Shown: positions 34,175 to 45,831, counted from the stretch's first letter. The stretch is DNA of 64,000 nucleotides from Streptomyces sp. NBC_00654 (GCF_026341775.1 NZ_JAPEOB010000002.1:1612001-1676000); one strand, 5' to 3'. Made by a program: numbers and translations. Notes: generated by a model not told the origin, from the letters alone.

Positions 34175-35092
34175 TCAGCCGACCGCCGAGGCGCAGGTGG
34201 TCGGGGTGGCGCGCGACGGGTCGAGGGCGTTGGCCACTTCGTGGAAGGCGATCCTGTCGATGGTCCCGATCGCCACATGCTCGGACAGGTCGACCGGGCA
34301 CAGGTCCTGGAGCAGGACGTTGCGCACGTTCGGGCCGTCCAGGTACTGCGTGCGGTACGGGGTCACGACCTCGTCGTACCGGGTCGCGATGACGGTGTAG
34401 CGGACGCCCGGCACGGTGTCGCCGCCCGCGTTGAGCCGGGTGATGAACGGCGAGCCCGCGATCTGGTCGGCGAGGCCGGGGGTCTTCTCGGTGAGCAGGT
34501 CCTCGGCGCCGGGGAAGTACGGCAGGAGCCTGGTCAGCCCGAGGAGCGTGGTGCCGTGGTTGTCGGGGGCGATCCCGATGAGGGCGTTCACCTTGTCGGC
34601 GCCGCCGAGGAACTTCAGGTAGTAGTTCGGCATCATGCCGCCCTGCGAGTGGCCGACCAGGTCGGCCTCCGGCGCTCCGGTGGCGGCGAGCACCTTGTCG
34701 ACGAACGCGTCGAGCTGTCCGGCGGACTTGTCGATGGGGCCGAGCCCGTTGAAGAACGGCACGCCGGGGAGCTGTCCGTAGTCGAGCGAGTAGACGCAGT
34801 AGCCCCGGTTGACGAGGTAGGGGGCGAGGACGAGCCAGTTGTCGACGGAGTTCCCGAAGGTTCCGTGGACCAGGACGACCGGGCGGGGGTGGGCGGCGGA
34901 GGGCTTGCAGGAGTAGTCGTTCCAGCCACGGGAGGTGGCGGTCTCCCCGGCGGTGGATGCCGAGGGGGAGGCGGTGGGGGCGGCTGCGGTCGCGGTCGCC
35001 GCGGGGGTGGCGAGGGCCGCGACGGCGAGGAGCAGTGCGGCGAGCGTTCTGCGCGGACGCGGGGTGCGCGACGCACGTGTCCAGGGCAGCAT
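34175..35092 (-). CDS. Secreted lipase/esterase (lipase class 2, alpha/beta hydrolase)
   Basis: A 305-residue secreted alpha/beta hydrolase. An Ala-rich signal peptide precedes VVLVHGTFGNSVDNW (oxyanion strand). The nucleophile is in the GHSQGG pentapeptide, followed by the Asp of the triad and the His in AIGTIDRIAFHE. Cysteines at SCKPSA, GYCVYS, DLCPVD and TTCASA would make two disulphides. ATG 35092 is the start; a longer N terminus would have no leader. The protein is probably a Streptomyces extracellular lipase. Confidence 0.9.
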   Translation of the reverse strand: MLPWTRASRTPRPRRTLAALLLAVAALATPAATATAAAPTASPSASTAGETATSRGWNDYSCKPSAAHPRPVVLVHGTFGNSVDNWLVLAPYLVNRGYCVYSLDYGQLPGVPFFNGLGPIDKSAGQLDAFVDKVLAATGAPEADLVGHSQGGMMPNYYLKFLGGADKVNALIGIAPDNHGTTLLGLTRLLPYFPGAEDLLTEKTPGLADQIAGSPFITRLNAGGDTVPGVRYTVIATRYDEVVTPYRTQYLDGPNVRNVLLQDLCPVDLSEHVAIGTIDRIAFHEVANALDPSRATPTTCASAVG

Positions 35093-35295
35093 CGTGTGGT
35101 CTCCTTGCGGCTCAAGGGAGTGGCGATGTCGGTCGTCCTGCGGCCCGGACCACAAGTCGGGTGGTGCTGTTCCTTCCGATGCACTTACCGTGCTCATGCC
35201 AAATTACGCACGAGTAGGGTCGCGGGGGAAGTTACGCGTCGGTAAAAACTGGCGCCGCCTCACCGCAGGCCGCGCTCCAGGCACATGACAGCACG

Positions 35296-36294
35296 TCAGG
35301 CAGCGAGCCGCCCCGGTTTCACCGCCTGCGGCCCGAACCTCGCCCGCAGCCGGTCCGACACCTCCTCGATCCGGCGCGCCCGCTCGTCCGCCGGGTCGAA
35401 GCTGAGCTGGCGGGCCGCCCGTTCCGCGTCGCCGAGCCCCTCGGCCCGCAGCCCGATCCCCCGGACCCGGGCCCGTTGCAGACCGAGCGAGTCCTGGATC
35501 CGGTACGCCAGTTCGGTGAGCGCCGCCGAGTGGGCGGTGGGCTCCCGGAGCGCGCGGCTGCGGGTCAGCGTCGTGTAGCCCTTCCGGTCGGCGTACCGCA
35601 CGGAGACCGCGAGCCCCCGGCACACCTGCCCCTCGCCGCGCAGCCGGGCACCGAGCTCCTCGGTGAGCGAGAGCAGCGCGCGGCGGTGCCGCTCCCGGTC
35701 CAGCTCGTCGCGCGGGAAGGAGCGTTCGGCGGCGATGGAGCGGGCGGCGGCGTTCGGGACGACCCGGGTGCGGTCGATGCCGTTCGCCCGCTCCCACACC
35801 TCGCGCCCGGTCCGCACCCCGGTGATCCGCTGCAGGGTGGTCAGCGGCGCCGCGGCGATCCGGCCGACGGAGTCGAGCCCGTATCCGCACAGGGTGCGTG
35901 CCGTCGCCGCCCCGACACCGTCCAGCGCGGCGGCCGGCCGGGGCGCGAGGAACGCGGCCTCCCGGCCGTCGGGCACCACGAAGGTCGTCCCGGGCGCGGC
36001 CTGCCGCGCCGCCATCCGGGCCAGCATGGGGTTGCCGGCCGCCCCGATCGCGCAGTCCACGCCGTGCAGGGCGAGCGCCCGGACCCGGATCACCGAGGCC
36101 AGGTCCACCGCGTCCTGCCCGAAGTAGCGCAGCGCGCCGCTCACATCGGCGAGCGCCCCGTCGGGCGGTGCGGCCTCGACGACCGGGGTGAACGCGCCCA
36201 GGAGGGCGAGCAGCCCCTCGTAACCGGTGCCGCCCACCGGCCCCCCGCCGATCCGGCGGAACCGCAGGAACAGAATCGTCGCCCGGCCGTTCAT
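35296..36294 (-). CDS. ImuB-like Y-family DNA polymerase homologue, catalytic residues lost
   Basis: A 332-residue Y-family protein. The palm and little-finger pattern is kept (SIAAERSFPRDELD; VSVRYADRKGYTTLTRSRA), but motif I reads ILFLRFRRIG where DinB has ILHVDMDAFF, and motif III reads APPDGALADVSG where DinB has SIDEAFLD. The metal-binding Asp and the catalytic Glu are therefore missing. ATG 36294 overlaps the dnaE2 stop (ATGA), so it is translated with it. This matches the role of ImuB, a non-catalytic bridge that brings DnaE2 to the clamp for damage-induced mutagenesis. Annotation as active Pol IV would be wrong. Confidence 0.82.
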   Translation of the reverse strand: MNGRATILFLRFRRIGGGPVGGTGYEGLLALLGAFTPVVEAAPPDGALADVSGALRYFGQDAVDLASVIRVRALALHGVDCAIGAAGNPMLARMAARQAAPGTTFVVPDGREAAFLAPRPAAALDGVGAATARTLCGYGLDSVGRIAAAPLTTLQRITGVRTGREVWERANGIDRTRVVPNAAARSIAAERSFPRDELDRERHRRALLSLTEELGARLRGEGQVCRGLAVSVRYADRKGYTTLTRSRALREPTAHSAALTELAYRIQDSLGLQRARVRGIGLRAEGLGDAERAARQLSFDPADERARRIEEVSDRLRARFGPQAVKPGRLAA

Positions 36295-39200
36295 CCCGCG
36301 CTCCCGGGGCTCTGGTGCCACAGCTTCCTTCCGGTGGGAGTCCCCTCGCCGGGGGGCTGGAGGTCGGACCAGGGGTTCATCTCGTAACCGGTGGGCAGCG
36401 TGATGCGCCGGCCGGTGCCGGTGCCTTGGGGCTCTTCCCCCGGAGCGGCGTCCGCGCCGTCCGGGACCTCCGCCAGCCGCGCCGCGACCGCGTCGAGTCC
36501 GCCGCTGCGGCGCAGCTCCGCCAGTTCCGCCAGATTCCAGGCCGCGGCGCCGACCACGCTCAGGCTCCGCGGACCGCGCCGCTGCACCACGCCGCGCACC
36601 AGCAGCAGCCAGGAGTGGAAGACCGTGTGCGCGCAGGCCTCGTGGCTGTCGTCGAAGAAGGCCAGGTCCACCAGGCCGGTGCCGTCGTCCAGGGTGGTGA
36701 AGATGACCCGGCGGCCGGAGCGGACCGGTGGAGTCTGGGTGGCCGCCTTGGCCCCCGCGACCAGCACGGTCTCGCCGTGCCGTGCCTCCCGCAGCCGCTT
36801 GGCGGAGAGCGCGCCCAGCTCCTTCAGGAAGACATGGTGGTCCTCCATCAGATGGCGCGAGACATCCATGCTCAGCACACCGAGTTCGGCGCTGAGCCGC
36901 TCCGCGTCATTGAGGTCGGGCAGGCCCGCGGAACCGGACTTCCGGCCCTCCCCCAGCGGGAGTTGAGCCCCGTGGGCGCCCGGTCCGGCACTCCGCCGGG
37001 CACGGTGGAGCTCGAAGAGGTGCAGCAGCAGATCGCGGCGGTTGGCGCCGAAGGCGTCCAACGCGCCGACCTGGGCCAGCCGTTCGGCGGCCGGCCTGCC
37101 CGGCCGGGCGCGCTGCCAGAAGTCCAGCAGCGAGCTGTAGGGCTGCCCGGCCTCGATCCGGGCGACCTCGGCGTCGCTGATGCCATGGACGTCCGAGAGC
37201 GCCAGCCGCAGCCCCCAGGTCCCGGGGTCCCCTTCTTCGCCGGACACCAGTTCGATTCGATGGGCGGCCGCCGAACGGTTCACATCCAGCGGCAGCACCG
37301 GCACCCCGCGCCGCCGCGCGTCCGCGAGGAGCAGCCGCTTGGGGTACATCCCCGGGTCGTGCGTGAGCAGCCCGGCGTAGAAGGCCGCCGGATGGTGCGC
37401 CTTGAGCCAGGCCGACTGGTACGTCGGTACGGCGAAGGCGACCGCGTGCGCCTTGCAGAAGCCGTAGCTGCCGAACGCTTCGATGATCTCCCAGGTACGG
37501 GCGATCACTTCGATGCCGTACCCCCTCGCGGCCGCGCGCCGCGCGAACCAGACCTTGATCCGGTCCTGCGACCCGGGGTCGGAGAGCCCGCGCCGCACCC
37601 GGTCGGCCTCGCCCCGGCCGCAGCCGGTCATGATGTCCACCATCTCGATGATCTGTTCGTGGAAGACGACCACGCCATAGGTGTCGCGCAGCGGCCCTTC
37701 CAGGTCGGGATGCGGGTAGCGGACGGGCGCCCGGCCGTGCCGGGCCTCGATGAACGGCCGCACCATGTCGGCGGCGACCGGGCCGGGCCGGAACAGCGAG
37801 ATGTCGACGACCAGGTCGTGGAAGGTGGCGGGCTGGAGCCTGCCGACCAGATCGCGCTGGCCCGGCGACTCGATCTGGAAGCAGCCCAGTGTCTCGGCGG
37901 TCCTGATCAGCCGGTACGTCTCCGGATCGCCGGGCGGCACGGCGTCGAGGTCGACCTCCTCCCCCGAGGCCCGCTTCACCTCCGTGACCGCGTGCGCCAT
38001 CGCCGACTGCATCCGTACGCCCAGCACATCGAGTTTGAGCAGTCCGAGGTGCTCCACGTCCTCCTTGTCGAACTGCGACATCGGGAAGCCCTCGCCGCTG
38101 GTGGGCACGACGGGGGTACGGCTCAGCAGCGCGGCGTCCGAGAGCAGCACCCCGCACGGGTGCATGGCGATGCCGCGGGGCAGCGCGTCCAGCGCCTCCA
38201 CCAGCTCCCAGAGCCTCCCGTACGTCTCCTTCCGCTCCGCCACCGCCCTCAGTTCGGGCAGTTCCTCCATGGCGGCGCGGGCGTCGCGGGCCCGGATGTG
38301 CGGGAAGGCCTTGGCGAGCCGGTCGGTCTCGGCCGGGTCCATGGAGAGCGCGGCCCCGACGTCCCGGATGGCGTGGCGCACCCGGTAGGTCTCGGGCATG
38401 GCGACGGTGGCGACCCGTTCGGCGCCGAAGCGGCCGATGATCCTGCGGTAGACGTCGAGACGGCGGGCCGATTCGACGTCGATGTCGATGTCGGGCAGCA
38501 CGAAGCGCCGCTTGGACAGGAAGCGCTCCATCAGCAGCCCGTGCTCGACCGGGTCGGCGTGCGCGATGCCCAGGAGATGGTTGACCAGGGAGCCCGCGCC
38601 GGAGCCGCGGGCGGCGACCCGGATTCCCATGTCCCGTACGTCGTCGACGACTTGGGCGACCGTGAGGAAGTACGAGGCGAAGCCGTGGTGGGCGATGATG
38701 TCCAGTTCGTGGTGCATCCGCTCCCAGTAGTCGCGCCTGCGGTCGTGGCCGTGCAGCACCATGCCCGCGGCGGCCCGGGAGGCCAGCACCCGCTGGGCGG
38801 TGCGCCGCCCGGCACCGACGAGACGCGGTTCGGGGAAGTGGACGGTGCCGAGGCCGAGGTCGTCCTCGGGGTCGACGAGGCAGGCGTCGGCGGTGCGGCG
38901 GGTCTCCGCCAGCAGCCTCGCCCCGGCGTCCGGGCCGAGACCCGCGGCGGCGGTGATCCGCTCGGCGGTCTCCCGCATCGCGCGGGCGTCCTTGAGCCAG
39001 CGCTCACCGCTGTCGAGGGGCGAGCGGCGCGGGTCGACGGGGACGAGCCTGCGGGCCGAGTCGAGTACATCGGCGACCGGACCCTGCCCCGGGTCGGCGT
39101 ACCGGACCGCGTTGGTCAGCACGGCCCGCACCCCTTGCTCGGCGGCGAAACCGACGGTCCGGGCGGCGAGCCGCAGCGAGCCCGGCCCGGTGCCCCCGCG

Positions 39201-39776
39201 GCCGTGGTGGACGGCTTCGAGGCGCAGGTCGTCGCCGTACATCTCCCGCCAGGGCGCGAGCAGCGCGGCGGCCCGGTCGGGGCGGCCCGCGGCCAGCGCC
39301 CCGCCCACCTCGGAGGCGGGCCCGAGCAGCACGGTGAGCCCTTCGGCGGGCAGCGAGGGCCAGTCCACCAGGGGCGGTCCGGCGTCGGCGGACGGGTCCG
39401 GGGACGCGGCATGGGCGGCGGTGACGAGCCGGCACAGCTCCGCCCAGCCCCGTGCGCCGTCACGGGCGAGAAAGGTGACCCGGGGTGCGGATTCATCGAC
39501 AAAGGCACCACCGCGCACGGGCGCCCGCAGCCGATGCGTGCGGCCCTCCTCCCCCGTACGCCGCGCCACCGCTAGTTCGACGCCGAAGAGCGGCCGGATC
39601 CCGGCCTTCTCGCAGGCCCGGACGAAGCGGACGGCGCCCGCGAGGGTGTCGCGGTCGGTCAGCGCGAGGGCGTCCATCCCCCGCTCGGCGGCACGTTCGG
39701 CCAGCCGCTCCGGGTGCGAGGCCCCGTATCTCAGGGAGAACCCGGAAACGGTGTGCAGATGCGTGAACCCGGGCAT
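36291..39776 (-). CDS. dnaE2: Error-prone DNA polymerase III alpha subunit DnaE2
   Basis: An 1161-residue C-family polymerase of the short DnaE2 (ImuC) type. The N-terminal PHP domain begins FTHLHTVSGFSLRYGASHPE. The palm catalytic Asp residues are in PDIDIDVESARR, the fingers contain FGAERVATVAMPETYRVRHA, and a C-terminal OB domain (VLVAGAKAATQTP, VIFTTLDDGTG) follows. ATG 39776 has AGGAGGTG 4 bases upstream. An SOS-type box 60 bp upstream suggests induction by DNA damage. It is co-transcribed with the ImuB-like gene by a 4-bp overlap. Together they do translesion synthesis. Confidence 0.93.
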   Translation of the reverse strand: MPGFTHLHTVSGFSLRYGASHPERLAERAAERGMDALALTDRDTLAGAVRFVRACEKAGIRPLFGVELAVARRTGEEGRTHRLRAPVRGGAFVDESAPRVTFLARDGARGWAELCRLVTAAHAASPDPSADAGPPLVDWPSLPAEGLTVLLGPASEVGGALAAGRPDRAAALLAPWREMYGDDLRLEAVHHGRGGTGPGSLRLAARTVGFAAEQGVRAVLTNAVRYADPGQGPVADVLDSARRLVPVDPRRSPLDSGERWLKDARAMRETAERITAAAGLGPDAGARLLAETRRTADACLVDPEDDLGLGTVHFPEPRLVGAGRRTAQRVLASRAAAGMVLHGHDRRRDYWERMHHELDIIAHHGFASYFLTVAQVVDDVRDMGIRVAARGSGAGSLVNHLLGIAHADPVEHGLLMERFLSKRRFVLPDIDIDVESARRLDVYRRIIGRFGAERVATVAMPETYRVRHAIRDVGAALSMDPAETDRLAKAFPHIRARDARAAMEELPELRAVAERKETYGRLWELVEALDALPRGIAMHPCGVLLSDAALLSRTPVVPTSGEGFPMSQFDKEDVEHLGLLKLDVLGVRMQSAMAHAVTEVKRASGEEVDLDAVPPGDPETYRLIRTAETLGCFQIESPGQRDLVGRLQPATFHDLVVDISLFRPGPVAADMVRPFIEARHGRAPVRYPHPDLEGPLRDTYGVVVFHEQIIEMVDIMTGCGRGEADRVRRGLSDPGSQDRIKVWFARRAAARGYGIEVIARTWEIIEAFGSYGFCKAHAVAFAVPTYQSAWLKAHHPAAFYAGLLTHDPGMYPKRLLLADARRRGVPVLPLDVNRSAAAHRIELVSGEEGDPGTWGLRLALSDVHGISDAEVARIEAGQPYSSLLDFWQRARPGRPAAERLAQVGALDAFGANRRDLLLHLFELHRARRSAGPGAHGAQLPLGEGRKSGSAGLPDLNDAERLSAELGVLSMDVSRHLMEDHHVFLKELGALSAKRLREARHGETVLVAGAKAATQTPPVRSGRRVIFTTLDDGTGLVDLAFFDDSHEACAHTVFHSWLLLVRGVVQRRGPRSLSVVGAAAWNLAELAELRRSGGLDAVAARLAEVPDGADAAPGEEPQGTGTGRRITLPTGYEMNPWSDLQPPGEGTPTGRKLWHQSPGSAG

Positions 39777-39835
39777 CCGCACCTCCTGGACCGTTCCGTA
39801 ACTCACCCCCCTCGTTCTCCACCATAGACCAAGTT

Positions 39836-39851
39836 TCGAACATTCGTACGA
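39836..39851. promoter_or_regulatory. LexA (SOS) box upstream of dnaE2
   Basis: TCGAACATTCGTACGA matches the actinobacterial consensus TCGAAC-N4-GTTCGA with one mismatch (GTACGA). It lies 60 bp upstream of the dnaE2 start, where repression would be effective, in the divergent gap with a membrane-protein gene. Confidence 0.7.
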
Positions 39852-39943
39852 TACCCGGGGTGCGGGGCACCTCCCGGCCGCCCCATCAGCCATTCGGCCC
39901 AGCCCCGCCTGCGTAAACAGCGGGCCGCCCGGACCGTGGGGGC

Positions 39944-40999
39944 ATGACTTTCGTCGACGAGGTGAAGAACGCCGTCACCACACGGGCCGCACTGCTCGTG
40001 ATCGGTGTGCTCGGGCTGCAGCTCCTGTTCATCGCGTCCTACGTCGGAGCGCTGCACAAGCCGAAGCCGACCGATGTCCCGTTCGGGGTGGTGGCCCCCC
40101 AGCAGATGTCCCAGCAGCTCGTCACCCAGCTGGACGATCTGCCCGGCGGCCCGCTGGACCCCCGCACGGTCGGTGACGCCGCACAGGCCCGCGAGCAGAT
40201 CCTGAACCGCGACATCGACGGAGCGTTGATCGTCGACCCGGCGGGGAGGACCGACATCGTGCTGGTCGCCTCCGGCGGCGGCACCGTGCTGGCCACCTCC
40301 CTGGAGAAGATCCTCACCGAGGTCGAGGCCACCCAGCGCCGGACCGTGCGCACCGTGGACGTGGCCCCGGCCTCCCCCGACGACTTCGACGGGCTCTCGT
40401 CCTTCTACCTCGTCGTGGGCTGGTGCGTGGGCGGCTACCTCTGCGCCTCGATCCTGGCGATCAGCGCCGGCACCAAGCCCGCCAACCGACAGCGCGCGGT
40501 GATCCGGACCGGGGTCATGGCGCTGTACTCGATCGCGGGCGGCATCGGCGGCGCGGTCATCATCGGGCCGATCCTCGGTGCCCTGCCAGGCAGCGTGTGG
40601 GGGCTGTCCGGCCTGGGCGCGCTGGTCGTCTTCTCGGTCGGCATGATCACGCTCGCCCTGGAGGCGCTCACCGGCATCGTCGGCATCGGACTGGCCGTCC
40701 TGATCATCGTGATCGCGGGCAACCCGAGCGCGGGCGGCGCCTTCCCGCTGCCGATGCTGCCGGACTTCTGGCGGGCGATCGGCCCCGCCCTGCCCCCGGG
40801 CGCCGGCACCTGGGTGGCCCGCTCGATCGCGTACTTCAAGGGCAACGCGGTCACCGGGCCGCTGCTGGTGCTCTCCGCCTGGGCGGTCGTCGGCACGGCC
40901 GGCACCCTGCTGCTGTCCCTGCGGCACAGGCCGGAGACGGACCCGTCCGGTCCGGCGCCCTCGGCGGCGACGGCACCGGGCGGGCCGACCCTCACCTGA
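39944..40999 (+). CDS. DUF3533/ABC-2-like membrane protein
   Basis: A 351-residue membrane protein. One helix at the N terminus (LLVIGVLGLQLLFIASYVGAL), an extracellular domain of about 120 residues (VPFGVVAPQQMSQQLVTQLD and the block ASGGGTVLATSLEK), then five C-terminal helices (YLVVGWCVGGYLCASILAIS and on). This layout is that of YhgE/Pip and DUF3533 relatives of ABC-2 permeases. It has no ATPase partner nearby. The start at ATG 39944 is preceded by GTGGGGGC. The 3' end overlaps a convergent gene by 8 bp. Confidence 0.82.
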   Translation: MTFVDEVKNAVTTRAALLVIGVLGLQLLFIASYVGALHKPKPTDVPFGVVAPQQMSQQLVTQLDDLPGGPLDPRTVGDAAQAREQILNRDIDGALIVDPAGRTDIVLVASGGGTVLATSLEKILTEVEATQRRTVRTVDVAPASPDDFDGLSSFYLVVGWCVGGYLCASILAISAGTKPANRQRAVIRTGVMALYSIAGGIGGAVIIGPILGALPGSVWGLSGLGALVVFSVGMITLALEALTGIVGIGLAVLIIVIAGNPSAGGAFPLPMLPDFWRAIGPALPPGAGTWVARSIAYFKGNAVTGPLLVLSAWAVVGTAGTLLLSLRHRPETDPSGPAPSAATAPGGPTLT

Positions 41000-41603
41000 G
41001 CTTGTCCACGGCCACCCGGGTGGTCTCCCTGAAGGCGTCGACGGGCGGGTCGCCCCAGTTGCTCTCCCAGCTGACGATCGTCACGGTGTCGCCGTCGCGG
41101 CCCACCGAGACGAGCTGGTTCTGATAGCCCCAGCCGCCCTGGAAGCCGATGCCGTAGACATGGGCGCCCTCCTCGACGCCGACCGTGCCGTGGTCCTGGA
41201 ACGTCACGGGGCGGCCCGGCTGCTCCTGCTCCATACGGGCCTCGCAGCCCGTGATCGAGGCCTCGGCCTGCGCACCGAATCCGGCGGCCGCGGCCTCCGT
41301 GGGGAAGACCACGGACACCTGCGAGGCCCCGGCCGTCTCCGGGGTGCTGTAGGTGGCGCTCCAGACATCCCCCTCGGGCAGAACGAGCGCCTCCGCACAG
41401 ATCGCCTGGTGCGGCCCCTCGGAGGGACCGGACGACCGGTACCACGCCGAGAAGGGGTCCGGCGGCAGGTCCGACGGCTCCAGGAACCCCGGCATCGCGG
41501 CCTCCGCCGCACCGGCGGCCGAGGCCGGCACCGCTCCCGTCACCAACGCCGCGGCGACGGCAGCCACCACGATCCCTCCGGCCGGACGACGTCCACGTCT
41601 CAT
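40992..41603 (-). CDS. Secreted hypothetical protein (PknH-like extracellular type)
   Basis: A 203-residue exported protein. A leader (RRGRRPAGGIVVAAVAAALV ending near ASAAGAAEA) is followed by a globular domain with two Cys (AICAEAL and TGCEAR) that may form a disulphide. Segments such as WSATYSTPETAGASQVSVVF, FQDHGTVG and VSVGRDGDTVTIVSWESNWG resemble the sensor-like extracellular domain attached to some actinobacterial kinases, but this is a weak match. The start at ATG 41603 gives the typical leader. It is convergent with the DUF3533 gene by 8 bp overlap. Confidence 0.72.
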   Translation of the reverse strand: MRRGRRPAGGIVVAAVAAALVTGAVPASAAGAAEAAMPGFLEPSDLPPDPFSAWYRSSGPSEGPHQAICAEALVLPEGDVWSATYSTPETAGASQVSVVFPTEAAAAGFGAQAEASITGCEARMEQEQPGRPVTFQDHGTVGVEEGAHVYGIGFQGGWGYQNQLVSVGRDGDTVTIVSWESNWGDPPVDAFRETTRVAVDKLR

Positions 41604-41815
41604 CGCGCTTCCCCCTGCATGGTGACGCGGCGCCCGCCCTTCGGGCACCGCCGCCGCGATGAGCATGTGCCGATGCGACCGGAGCGCACACCTGACACAC
41701 ACAGAAAGGCTGGATATGCGCATGGGTTGTGCCGGATACCACCACTCTTCACGGGTTCCGCCCCGAACGGCCGGACGCCCGAGTGGCCGGAAACCCGAAC
41801 GCCGGATGCCCGAAC

Positions 41816-41840
41816 GCCCGGTGCCTGCTCGGCACCGGGC
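41816..41840 (-). terminator. Hairpin terminator of adhE
   Basis: GCCCGGTGCC (41816-41825) pairs exactly with GGCACCGGGC (41831-41840) over a 5-base loop, 28 bp beyond the adhE stop. Confidence 0.7.
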
Positions 41841-41867
41841 ATCCGGGCGGGGTACGCGCGCCTCCGG

Positions 41868-44465
<2,598 letters not shown>

Positions 44466-44534
44466 GACAGGAACTCCTTCATCGAGTCGCGCTCCTTGAC
44501 CTCTCCATTCGACACCTGTGATCACTCCGGAATC

Positions 44535-44640
44535 GGCCACCAAAGACCCTGGCGGAAGGGCCCAAAGTCCTCTCCCGAGCGCTCGTTCTCCCCATGAAAC
44601 CCGCTCCCACCTGCAAAGACATCGGGGACCAAAGCCCTTC
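44535..44640. promoter_or_regulatory. Three DevR/OsdR-like half boxes (CCAAAGnCC)
   Basis: The direct repeat CCAAAGnCC occurs as CACCAAAGACCCT (44538-44550), GGGCCCAAAGTCCTC (44558-44572) and GGGGACCAAAGCCCTTC (44624-44640). The last resembles the DosR/DevR consensus GGGACTWWAGTCCC. All lie between adhE and the Rex-like site. Confidence 0.55.
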
Positions 44641-44646
44641 GCAAGC

Positions 44647-44665
44647 TTGTGAAAACGTTCACGAA
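44647..44665. promoter_or_regulatory. Rex (redox-sensing) operator upstream of adhE
   Basis: TTGTGAAAACGTTCACGAA matches the Rex operator TTGTGAA-N4-TTCACAA except for one base. It lies 182 bp upstream of adhE, consistent with NADH-responsive control. It is 118 bp from the divergent hydrolase gene, so that gene may also be affected. Confidence 0.75.
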
Positions 44666-44782
44666 TAATGCGCGCGACGGCGCGCGGGGAAGCGCGCGGC
44701 CGCGGTGCGGGATCCGGCGAAAGCCCCCCGCCCCGTACCTTCACGCCAAGACCTTCACGGTTCCTTCCGACAGGGAGTCCCC

Positions 44783-45760
44783 GTGACGCCCCTGATGGGT
44801 CATCATCGAAAAGGCAGCACACGCCGGGCACACCGTGCCCGGACCGGCCGGGGAACCGAGGCGGAGGAGGCACGGGTGCGAAGTCGGGTGCGCGCGGCGG
44901 ACGGGCGGCATCTGATGGTGGAGCGCCTGGGTGATCCGCGCGGCAGACCGGTCTTCCTGCTCCACGGCATGCCGGGCAGCAGGCTGGGCCCCGCTCCACG
45001 CGGCATGGTGCTCTATCAGCGCCGCACCCAGCTGATCACCTATGACCGCCCCGGATACGGCGGCTCCGACCGTCACGCGGGCCGCCGGGTGAGCGATGTC
45101 GTCGAGGACGTACGGGCGATCGCCGACTCCCTGGGTCTGGAGCGGTTCGCCGTCGTGGGACGCTCCGGCGGTGCCCCGCACGCCCTGGCCTGCGCGGCGC
45201 TGATGCCGGACCGGGTCACCCGCACCGCCGCCCTGGTCGGCCTCGCGCCCTGGGACGCGGAGGGACTCGACTGGTTCGAGGGGATGGCGGAGTCGAATGT
45301 GCTCGCGTACTCCACCGCCGCGGCCGACCCGGACGGCCTCGCGGAGTCCTTCATCATCCGCTCCGAGGAGATCCGGCAGAACCCTGTCAGGCTTCTGGAC
45401 GATCTGCGCCGGGAGCTGACCGCGTCCGACCGCGTGGTGGTCAACGACGCCGGGATCCGCTCGATGCTGCTGCGCAACTACCGGGAGGGGCTGCGCACTT
45501 CGGCGTACGGATGGATCGACGACGCCATCGCTTTCTGCCGTCCCTGGGGCTTCGACCCGGCGGAGATCACCGGTCCGGTGATGCTCTGGCACGGCGAGAA
45601 GGACGTGTTCTCACCGGTCGGCCACTCCCGCTGGCTGGCCGGCCAGATCCCCGGGGCCACCGCCGTACTGGAACCGGCGGCGGCGCACTTCGACGCGCTG
45701 TCCGCGCTCCCCGGCATCCTCAACTGGCTGCTGGACGACCGGGAGTGCCCGGCCGCCTGA
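44783..45760 (+). CDS. Alpha/beta hydrolase
   Basis: A 325-residue cytosolic alpha/beta hydrolase. The oxyanion strand is VFLLHGMPGSRLGP; the usual GxSxG nucleophile elbow reads VVGRSGGAPHALA (G-R-S-G-G); the catalytic Asp is in HGEKDVFSPVGH and the His in AAAHFDALS. This is the haloperoxidase/epoxide-hydrolase-like class. GTG 44783 follows AGGGAG; a longer N terminus would include the untranslated leader. It is divergent from adhE and ends 75 bp before the FxsT gene, separated by a strong hairpin. Confidence 0.88.
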   Translation: MTPLMGHHRKGSTRRAHRARTGRGTEAEEARVRSRVRAADGRHLMVERLGDPRGRPVFLLHGMPGSRLGPAPRGMVLYQRRTQLITYDRPGYGGSDRHAGRRVSDVVEDVRAIADSLGLERFAVVGRSGGAPHALACAALMPDRVTRTAALVGLAPWDAEGLDWFEGMAESNVLAYSTAAADPDGLAESFIIRSEEIRQNPVRLLDDLRRELTASDRVVVNDAGIRSMLLRNYREGLRTSAYGWIDDAIAFCRPWGFDPAEITGPVMLWHGEKDVFSPVGHSRWLAGQIPGATAVLEPAAAHFDALSALPGILNWLLDDRECPAA

Positions 45761-45803
45761 CCACGGCCGGGCACTCCCCGGCCACGGCTGGGCACTTGGC
45801 CAC

Positions 45804-45831
45804 GGCCGGGCCCGTCGGGGCGGGCCCGGCC
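45804..45831. terminator. Bidirectional hairpin terminator
   Basis: GGCCGGGCCCG (45804-45814) and CGGGCCCGGCC (45821-45831) make a perfect 11-bp stem with a 6-base loop, between the convergent hydrolase and fxsT genes. Confidence 0.75.

Noticed and set aside
36315..39575. A 1086-codon open frame opposite dnaE2
   Set aside because: Same antisense effect; no ribosome site or motif. The dnaE2 motifs are continuous on the minus strand.
44466..44782. Possible RNA gene or riboswitch in the 317-bp adhE gap
   Set aside because: No recognisable fold or terminator; the region is explained by the Rex-like and DevR-like sites and two promoters.
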